DNA of 29,135 bases from Bacillota bacterium. Lineage in GTDB: Bacteria > Bacillota > Clostridia > Lachnospirales > Lachnospiraceae. Each line of letters starts with the position of its first letter. Position 1 is the stretch's first letter. Location: the NCBI GenBank assembly GCA_023457255.1, contig JAEWMB010000035.1, positions 1-29,135 on the forward strand, given 5' to 3'. This document shows, one piece after another, positions 23,160 to 29,135 of this stretch. The position numbers were made by a program, and so were the translations under genes. The notes beneath the pieces were generated by a model. The model searched no databases. It was not told where the DNA came from and was given only the letters and a program-made list of their open reading frames with translations.

Positions 23160-23981
23160 ATGCTTGAAATACCGGAAAGTATAGTATTATCAAAGGAAAT
23201 AAAGGAGACTCTTACAGGTAAAGTGATACGCTATGTAAAAGCAAACCAATCACCGCATTCTTTTGCGTGGTATCATGGAGATCCAGAGAATTACGATGAG
23301 CTTTTATCTGGTAAAACCATAGAAACAGCAAGGCCATGTGGAGGCATGCTAGAAATAAAAGTACAAGATTGTAACATCGTATTTACAGACGGAACAGCCA
23401 TACGCTATTATGCCGACAAGAATACAGCTCCCAAAAAGCATCAATTATATATAGAATTTGAAGATGATTCTGCCCTGGTAGTGACAGTTATGATGTATGG
23501 TGGAATTTGGGCATTTACGGAGGGAGAGTTTAAGAATGGCTATTATCAGGGAGCAATAGATAAACCACATCCGCTATCTGAAGAATTTGATTATACTTAT
23601 TTTAGGTCCTTATATACCGATAAATGTGAGAATCTGTCCGCTAAAGCATTCCTGGCGACCGAACAGCGAATTCCCGGCTTAGGGAATGGAGTACTTCAAG
23701 ATATTCTTTTTACCTCGGGTATTCATCCAAAGAGAAAGATGAAGAAGGTAGAGGAGGAAGAATTTTTAAATCTGTTCTCCGCAATAAAGAATGTTCTTCG
23801 TGATATGGTGGAAGGCGGCGGCAGAGATACGGAAAAAGATATCTTTGGTGAAGAAGGAAAGTATCTTACTTATCTAAGCCGAAAGACCTATCTGACTCCA
23901 TGTACAAAATGCGGACAAGAAATAAGAAAGGCCAGCTATATGGGTGGCACAATTTACTTTTGTGAACATTGTCAGAAATAG
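23160..23981 (+). CDS. Fpg/Nei-superfamily DNA-binding protein lacking canonical catalytic residues
   Basis: A 273-residue relative of formamidopyrimidine-DNA glycosylase. The beta-sandwich opens MLEIPE rather than MPELPE, so the nucleophilic proline (P2) is leucine while E3 is kept. The helix-two-turn-helix is clear (LSAKAFLATEQRIPGLGNGV), and the C-terminal zinc finger has C248, C251, C268, C271. The arginine expected five residues before C268 in catalytic Fpg is glycine (G263). The start at 23160 follows GAGGAGG; an in-frame ATG 27 bases upstream precedes that site. Without P2 the standard beta,delta-lyase chemistry should be lost or altered. Single-gene unit followed by a terminator; no link to the glycan genes is apparent. 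Confidence 0.85.
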   Translation: MLEIPESIVLSKEIKETLTGKVIRYVKANQSPHSFAWYHGDPENYDELLSGKTIETARPCGGMLEIKVQDCNIVFTDGTAIRYYADKNTAPKKHQLYIEFEDDSALVVTVMMYGGIWAFTEGEFKNGYYQGAIDKPHPLSEEFDYTYFRSLYTDKCENLSAKAFLATEQRIPGLGNGVLQDILFTSGIHPKRKMKKVEEEEFLNLFSAIKNVLRDMVEGGGRDTEKDIFGEEGKYLTYLSRKTYLTPCTKCGQEIRKASYMGGTIYFCEHCQK

Positions 23982-24022
23982 AATTATAGATATAAATGTT
24001 AAAAGCAAGAAAGAATACAGGT

Positions 24023-24047
24023 AAGGGAAGCTTTGCTTCCCTTTTTT
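24023..24047 (+). terminator. rho-independent terminator of the Fpg-like gene
   Basis: A perfect 9-bp stem, AAGGGAAGC (24023-24031) with GCTTCCCTT (24035-24043), three-base loop and six T (24042-24047). Confidence 0.92.
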
Positions 24048-24099
24048 GTGGTGAAATTTGTCTAAAAGGTTTACTATCTAAAAAATATACACCTTCTAT

Positions 24100-24194
24100 A
24101 AAATACAACCACTGATATCCGGGTTGGTTGTGTTTTACTATAGGAAGTAGCTGAGTCCATCAGCGATATCCCACGCTAAAAGGCAACGCATGGG
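24100..24194 (+). promoter_or_regulatory. structured leader of the GH16 gene
   Basis: Three hairpins precede the gene. A 12-bp stem with one wobble pairs 24100-24111 with 24125-24136. A perfect GCTGA (24150-24154) / TCAGC (24160-24164) follows. CCCACGC (24170-24176) pairs with GCATGGG (24188-24194) with one mismatch. GATAT also recurs at 24165 and 24209. The arrangement looks like a regulated 5' untranslated region, but it fits no riboswitch consensus I know. Confidence 0.45.
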
Positions 24195-24231
24195 GCTTTG
24201 GGTACTGCGATATGTAAGAAGGAGGTATGTT

Positions 24232-27200
24232 ATGAGGAAGAAAACAAGAGGGTTTCTTGGGAAAAGGATTCTGTCAATTTGCCTATGTACAAGTATGGTA
24301 TTATGTTCTGCCGTACCAAATATAACAAGGGCATCGGCTCAGACACCGGAAGAGTCTGCTCCTATGATAGGAGATACTATTGTTACCAATGATGGTACAC
24401 AGGATAATCTTTGGAAGTTGGTATGGCAGGATGAATTTAATGGAACAAAACTTGATACGACAAAATGGGGATATCAAGTCGGTGATGGGTCTGCCTATGG
24501 AATTGCGGGTTGGGGGAACAGTGAGTTACAGTATTACACGGATGATGGAAATAATGTGAGCTTTGAAGATGGTAAGCTGGTAATTACTGCAAAGAAGAAT
24601 CATGATAGCAGTAAATATCAGGGAGCTTCTTATACTTCCGGAAGAATCTGGACCAAAGGCTCCATTGATGCCTCGGAACAAGGAACACCTGCCCTATTTA
24701 CCAAAAAATACGGACGTTTTGAAGCAAAAATTTCTATGCCGGAAGGAACAGGTTATTGGCCGGCGTTTTGGATGATGCCGACTTATGATAAATATGGAAG
24801 CTGGGCACTGTCCGGTGAAATCGACATTATGGAAGCAAGGGGAAGACTTGTGAATCAAGTGGGCGGAACACTCCACTATGGCGGAACCTGGCCAAACAAC
24901 AAATATATGGGTGGTGATTATACTTCAGAATCCTTCCGCATTACGGAGGAACATGTCTATGCTTTAGAATGGTTACCGGGTGTTATGCGTTGGTATGTGG
25001 ATGACATTCTTTTCTATGAAACAAGTGATTGGTATTCAAAAATAGATGGAAATCCCGTGAATTATACGTATCCGGCACCTTTTGATCAGGAATTCTATCT
25101 TATGCTTAATTTGGCTGTCGGTGGAAATTACGATGGCGGACAGCTGGATACTACACTGGATAACAGACAGATGAAGATAGATTATGTGCGAGTTTATGAC
25201 TTGGAAGGGCAGACATATGATGAAAATGTATTGCCGCCGGCCGTACAGCCAGATCCTCTTCCGGAGGGCGTTGCCATAGGTTCTAATCTTATTACTGGTT
25301 CCTTTGATGCAATTAACAAAGTAACCAGTGACTATGCGAATAATAGTACCAATGGTTGGGACTTGGTTTGTTTGCCTGATTTTTTGGGGGATGCAATTGC
25401 AGAAGGACAAGAAGGGGATTCTGCAAGAATAGCGATATCTTCACAGGGAAATCAGACTTATTCTATTCAGATGATACATAAGCTTCCGTTAACACAGGGA
25501 TATCGCTATAAAGTATCTTTTGATGCAAAAGCAGATGCCTCACGTACGATGGAAATTAAAGTGGCCAATCCAATAAATTTTAATCTTTATTCGGATGTTG
25601 TTAGTGCCACATTGTCTACGTCTTATAAGACACATCAGTTTACTTTTGATATGAGCAAAGATTCCGCTACAGGAAGGCTAGAGTTAAATATGGGACTTAG
25701 TAACATTCCTGTTTCAATAAAAAATGTAAAAGTTGAAGTATTAGAATTAATTGGTGATGTTTCGAAGGATGCTGCAAAGCTGTCGCTTGCAAATGGAGAG
25801 CATATTTATAATGGAACCTTTGATCAGGGAAATTGTACCCGTATGCAGTTTTGGAGAGCGGTTGGAACAACGGGGAATGTTACCCCTTTGGAAAGGGCTC
25901 TAAAACTATCGGATTTTAACGTATCCTTATCAGATTCCTTTATAGAACAAGTAGGTTTAAATTTATTAAAAAATGATGTCTATCAAGCAAAGTTCAATGC
26001 AAAATCGGAACATGCCGGTACGGTTATGCTAGCACTTTTAAGTGAAGATGGAATGACCGTCTATGGAAGTAAGGAATATGAGATAGGCCCTGTCATGACA
26101 GCATGCGAATTAACGTTTACAATGGGAACTGACACAGATGAACTGTCAAAGTTAAGAATCTATGTAGGCGGAAATACAGGTACCATTACACTGGATGATA
26201 TCTCCATGAAACGCTTGACCGACAATAATGTAAGTTATGAGGATGTGAAAATTTATCCGGTAGGCAATGGAGATTTTTCAGCAGGAACCGCAGGATGGAC
26301 CGTATCACAAACTGATTTTGCGGTTGAGTCTGAAGATGGTGAAAATGTTTGCTACGCAGTTGGTGCTCGATGCATAAATAATTATGATAAGATGCTACTG
26401 TACCCAGGTGTTGATATTGTTAAGGGATTAAATTATACATTTAAATTTAAGGCGAGAACCTCAAGTGACCAGACTCAAACTCCGATTGTCAGAATACAGC
26501 GAGAGGGAGGAGACTGGGCGAGCGTATTGGATACAAGCTTTGATATCACAAAGGAATGGAAGGAATATACTTATGATTTCACAGCAAGTATTTCAGGAAA
26601 TCTTGGGCTTAAATATTTGTTAGGGGCGTTTAGTGAGACTTGTCGTTTTTATGTCAAGGACGTAGAGCTTTATGTTACCAATAGGCCGTTATTACAGGGC
26701 GCATTTTTGGTCAGCTCTCAAGCGGCACCAAAAGTATCCGAAGATATTATTCTAAAATATTATGAAAAGTCAGGCTGGGAAGATGCAGAAAATATAAGGT
26801 TTTCTATCAATAATATTCCGGTTGGCAGCAATTTTGTTAGTCTTAATAAAGCAGCAAAAACTGTTACTTTAAGTTCTGAATTATTTGACAGAGCCGGTGC
26901 CTATACCATACAAGCAACGGCAGATGGTTATGATTCAACAAATGCTCTGGTTCAATCTGTAATGGAGAGCAGTGGTAATCTCGTAGTCAATGGTTCTTTT
27001 GATAATGGAACAGAAGGCTGGGGCTCTTATTTTCAAAATGGCTGCGGAACGATAGACTCTTCAGAAAAAAATGCGAAGATTCATTTTATATGGCATGAGG
27101 GAAATACTTGGGATATACAGCTTTATCAGGAGAATATTCCATTGGAAGGCGGAAAATCATATATATTAGAATTTGATGCAAGTGCTACGATACGCAGACC

Positions 27201-28476
27201 ATTTACCGTAGAACTTGGTGTGAAAAATGGTGCAAATCCGTTGTCCACAGAAGTATTAGAAACGGAAACCTCTCATTATAAGTTTCAATATGATGCCCTT
27301 GTATCCGGCGGAGTAAAATTAAATTTTCTACTTGGGAATGTAACCAAAGGGGATTTGATAACATCGAATCAAAACAACCCACATGATATGATCTTCGATG
27401 ATATTGTGATTCGAGAGGTAACACCAACCGTAATTCCGGAACCAACGCCGGAGGTAACGCCAACCGTAATTCCGGAACCAACACCAGTGATTACTCCAAC
27501 CATAGTACCTATAACGGAACCTGTTAGGAATCCGGTTGAAGTATATATCTATGATGGAGCGGCTAAGATTGTACTAAATATGGATACTTCTTTGATAGAG
27601 CTTCCGGAGGAATTTATTCTTTCACAGCTTCATAGCAATGAGGTTGATAAGGTTATTATTGAAGTTAGTACAAAACATATGCTTCCTAATTATGGGATAA
27701 AGAAAGAGGTTTTGGAAGCAGCAGCTAAAAATAATAAGGATATTTATTATGTTGTCAAGGATATTTTAGGTACAGTTCTCTACGAGTTTAAATTGGATGC
27801 CGATAATTTAGCCAAGGGAACAATTGAGGGAGAGCTGTCACTTGGTGTAGATATTGGTAGAATATCGGATAATAAGGTGATAAGTAGCATTATATCGAAA
27901 GATAAAAACAATACGGACGGACTCTTCCTTGATTTTACACAATCAGGGGCACTGCCGGCACAAAGTGAGGTAAAATTATTTGTTGGGAAAGAGTATGGAT
28001 TTAAAGCCTTACAAAAACTATATCTCTATTCGATAAATAGTAAGAGTAGAATGCTTGAGCCAGTACCATTTGGTACAACATACAGAGTTGATAAAGACGG
28101 TTATGTGGTGATTCCTCTTATTAAAGGGAATGCGTATGTTCTATTAAAAGAAAAAGTATCGAAAGAAGGAATTACCCCGACAAAAGATCTTATACAGGTA
28201 GAGAATAAGCGGACTTTAAATTATGGAGGAGAAGAACAAGTATTAGTTAGCCTTCCAATTACGCTGGAAAGAGTTGAAAACTTTACAAAAAAGGCTTTAT
28301 TCAGTGCCAAAGGAAGAGTAGTTATAACATATCAATCCAGTGATAAAGAAATTGCTGCCGTTGATGAAAATGGAACAATTACTGCCAGGAATCGGGGTAC
28401 TGTTACAATTACTACTAAAGTAAAATTATATTACGGAGCGACTTATACTTATCAGACCAAAGTGATTATCAAATAA
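24232..28476 (+). CDS. secreted multidomain GH16 beta-glucanase (laminarinase-like) with CBM4/9 modules
   Basis: A 1414-residue extracellular enzyme. The signal peptide (1-~37) has a basic start, hydrophobic core and cleavage near ASA-QT. The GH16 domain (~58-325) has the E-x-D-x-x-E active site GEIDIMEA, with nucleophile E196, D198 and acid/base E201, plus WGNSELQYYT and WPAFWMMP substrate-cleft segments typical of endo-beta-1,3(4)-glucanases. Then come CBM4/9-like modules, each opening near NGTFD, NGDFS or NGSFD: about four, with one interrupted by an Ig-like region. A Pro/Thr linker (~1065-1100) leads to a C-terminal domain of unknown type and a Big_2-like Ig fold. No LPXTG or SLH is visible, so cell attachment is unclear. 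The ribosome binding site is AAGAAGGAGG; the start follows it. Confidence 0.93.
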   Translation: MRKKTRGFLGKRILSICLCTSMVLCSAVPNITRASAQTPEESAPMIGDTIVTNDGTQDNLWKLVWQDEFNGTKLDTTKWGYQVGDGSAYGIAGWGNSELQYYTDDGNNVSFEDGKLVITAKKNHDSSKYQGASYTSGRIWTKGSIDASEQGTPALFTKKYGRFEAKISMPEGTGYWPAFWMMPTYDKYGSWALSGEIDIMEARGRLVNQVGGTLHYGGTWPNNKYMGGDYTSESFRITEEHVYALEWLPGVMRWYVDDILFYETSDWYSKIDGNPVNYTYPAPFDQEFYLMLNLAVGGNYDGGQLDTTLDNRQMKIDYVRVYDLEGQTYDENVLPPAVQPDPLPEGVAIGSNLITGSFDAINKVTSDYANNSTNGWDLVCLPDFLGDAIAEGQEGDSARIAISSQGNQTYSIQMIHKLPLTQGYRYKVSFDAKADASRTMEIKVANPINFNLYSDVVSATLSTSYKTHQFTFDMSKDSATGRLELNMGLSNIPVSIKNVKVEVLELIGDVSKDAAKLSLANGEHIYNGTFDQGNCTRMQFWRAVGTTGNVTPLERALKLSDFNVSLSDSFIEQVGLNLLKNDVYQAKFNAKSEHAGTVMLALLSEDGMTVYGSKEYEIGPVMTACELTFTMGTDTDELSKLRIYVGGNTGTITLDDISMKRLTDNNVSYEDVKIYPVGNGDFSAGTAGWTVSQTDFAVESEDGENVCYAVGARCINNYDKMLLYPGVDIVKGLNYTFKFKARTSSDQTQTPIVRIQREGGDWASVLDTSFDITKEWKEYTYDFTASISGNLGLKYLLGAFSETCRFYVKDVELYVTNRPLLQGAFLVSSQAAPKVSEDIILKYYEKSGWEDAENIRFSINNIPVGSNFVSLNKAAKTVTLSSELFDRAGAYTIQATADGYDSTNALVQSVMESSGNLVVNGSFDNGTEGWGSYFQNGCGTIDSSEKNAKIHFIWHEGNTWDIQLYQENIPLEGGKSYILEFDASATIRRPFTVELGVKNGANPLSTEVLETETSHYKFQYDALVSGGVKLNFLLGNVTKGDLITSNQNNPHDMIFDDIVIREVTPTVIPEPTPEVTPTVIPEPTPVITPTIVPITEPVRNPVEVYIYDGAAKIVLNMDTSLIELPEEFILSQLHSNEVDKVIIEVSTKHMLPNYGIKKEVLEAAAKNNKDIYYVVKDILGTVLYEFKLDADNLAKGTIEGELSLGVDIGRISDNKVISSIISKDKNNTDGLFLDFTQSGALPAQSEVKLFVGKEYGFKALQKLYLYSINSKSRMLEPVPFGTTYRVDKDGYVVIPLIKGNAYVLLKEKVSKEGITPTKDLIQVENKRTLNYGGEEQVLVSLPITLERVENFTKKALFSAKGRVVITYQSSDKEIAAVDENGTITARNRGTVTITTKVKLYYGATYTYQTKVIIK
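27424..27482 (+). repeat. 36-bp-period repeat encoding the Pro/Thr linker
   Basis: A 23-base identical string (27424-27446 and 27460-27482) recurs at a 36-base spacing within the GH16 gene. It encodes the PTVIPEPTPEVT-type linker between the last CBM-like module and the C-terminal domains. Such in-frame repeats can expand or contract by slippage. Confidence 0.85.
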
Positions 28477-28518
28477 GGTAATTTACTAAATAAGCTTAAA
28501 TTGTAAAAGTTATTTGGA

Positions 28519-28555
28519 GTGCTATCCTATGGATTGATTTTAGGATAGCACTTTT
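28519..28555 (+). terminator. rho-independent terminator of the GH16 gene
   Basis: A perfect 10-bp stem, GTGCTATCCT (28519-28528) with AGGATAGCAC (28542-28551), followed by TTTT, 43 bases after the stop codon. Confidence 0.88.
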
Positions 28556-28954
28556 CATGTAAATAAATAGTCTTTCTAGTAAAGTCCATAATTTAAAGCG
28601 AAGTTAGGTTAGCAGTATCCAAACTATAACCGATAACTTTGTACTTAATTATAATAGTGTCCTAATCCGAATACCTAAATTTATCACTGTTTGGATAATT
28701 CACAATTGATAATTAGACTAGGGAAAAGAACTAAATTAGACGAGAAAGAGATTGGGTATTTCTTGCCGGGGTTTGAATATTCATAAAATTTAATACATTG
28801 AAGGTATTTATTAATAATGGCGGCTTCTTGTTCTGCTGTATTGTATTATTGTTAAGTTCGTGTAATTAATCCATAGCAGGGGGAGAATTCGGAAAGAAGT
28901 ATTTTAAAGAGAATCATTTGATTTCATAAAAAAGATTAAAAGGTAAATTAGGTG
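28556..28954. other. AT-rich intergenic region without a recognisable gene
   Basis: About 400 bases with no reading frame of note, no tRNA and no strong hairpin. It separates the GH16 terminator from the tandem promoters at the end and probably forms the upstream region of an rRNA operon. Confidence 0.5.
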
Positions 28955-28983
28955 TTGACATTCATTTCATAAGGTGATACACT
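28955..28983 (+). promoter_or_regulatory. promoter P1 of a likely downstream rRNA operon
   Basis: TTGACA (28955-28960), a 17-base spacer and TACACT (28978-28983): a consensus -35 with a good -10. An A-rich stretch (28921-28950) upstream could act as an UP element. A hairpin (28999-29034: GAGAG/CTCTC enclosing AATTGT/ACAATT) lies between it and P2. Confidence 0.8.
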
Positions 28984-29056
28984 GAATAGGCTGTCGCTGA
29001 GAGATGAGTAAATTGTATGAACAATTACACTCTCGAAAAACCTTTCAAAATGGGGA

Positions 29057-29085
29057 TTGACATGCAAATGAAAGCGTGTTAATAT
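29057..29085 (+). promoter_or_regulatory. promoter P2 of a likely downstream rRNA operon
   Basis: TTGACA (29057-29062), a 17-base spacer and TAATAT (29080-29085), 102 bases after P1. Two consensus promoters in tandem with no gene in the remaining 50 bases is typical for an rrn operon, whose 16S gene would start beyond the window. Confidence 0.82.
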
Positions 29086-29135
29086 AAGCAAGTCGCAAAA
29101 TTGTTTGAAAAGAATAAATAATTCAAAAAACTTTG

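Noticed and set aside
24141..24215. c-di-GMP or TPP riboswitch in the GH16 leader
   Set aside because: Short pieces (CACGC, GGCAACGC, GCTGAG) resemble riboswitch words, but the conserved order and cores of these families are not present.
29063..29079. Catabolite-response element (TGAAAGCG...) in the P2 spacer
   Set aside because: It misses conserved positions in the second half and lies within an rRNA-type promoter spacer; probably chance.

Overview
The window reads as chromosomal DNA of a low-GC Gram-positive anaerobe, most likely a plant-polysaccharide-degrading Lachnospiraceae member close to Lachnoclostridium (Clostridium) phytofermentans. This is inferred from AT-rich codon use, strong AGGAGG-type ribosome binding sites, consensus vegetative promoters, stem-plus-T-tract terminators and the glycoside hydrolase repertoire. 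No database search was possible.

Layout. (1) Positions 1-126 are the 3' end of a 23S rRNA gene. Two tandem terminators follow, and no 5S gene was found before the first protein gene. (2) 713-12803 is a surface-glycan region. It opens with a glycosyltransferase and a UDP-GlcNAc 4,6-dehydratase-like SDR (+), followed by a convergent RmlD-like reductase (-). A long + strand run comes next: UDP-glucose 6-dehydrogenase, a hypothetical protein, a GT-B glycosyltransferase, a DegT/DnrJ aminotransferase, a hexapeptide acetyltransferase, a FemAB/GNAT-like protein, a Gfo/Idh/MocA dehydrogenase, a second hypothetical protein that looks paralogous to the first, and a MurG/GT28-like glycosyltransferase. 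Together these could make and transfer an acetamido-sugar (uronate) residue. (3) 12888-12942 is a strong terminator and 13171-13199 a near-consensus promoter. They separate this region from a sugar-uptake operon (13234-20321): a lipoprotein binding protein, two permeases with no ATPase, a GH65-like (alpha/alpha)6 glycosidase and a GH43 beta-xylosidase-like enzyme. (4) An AraC regulator (-) is divergent from a GH4 NAD/metal-dependent glycosidase (+). (5) There is an unusual Fpg/Nei-family protein. (6) A 1414-residue secreted GH16 beta-glucanase carries several CBM4/9-like modules. (7) The last 180 bases hold two textbook promoters in tandem (TTGACA-N17-TACACT and TTGACA-N17-TAATAT), the arrangement expected in front of an rRNA operon. 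The window may therefore span the interval between two rrn operons.

The least explained material lies in untranslated leaders. Four genes of unrelated function (aminotransferase, Gfo/Idh/MocA, GH65-like, GH43) start with the same arrangement: a small GTGC/GCAC hairpin, then ATG-GGR-GTT-NNN-ATG. Two other genes (ugd and the acetyltransferase) share an ~85-base leader of two hairpins with compensatory changes. A 94-bp, two-copy tandem repeat with a conserved three-helix fold sits between ugd and the first hypothetical gene. These look like candidate cis-regulatory RNAs.
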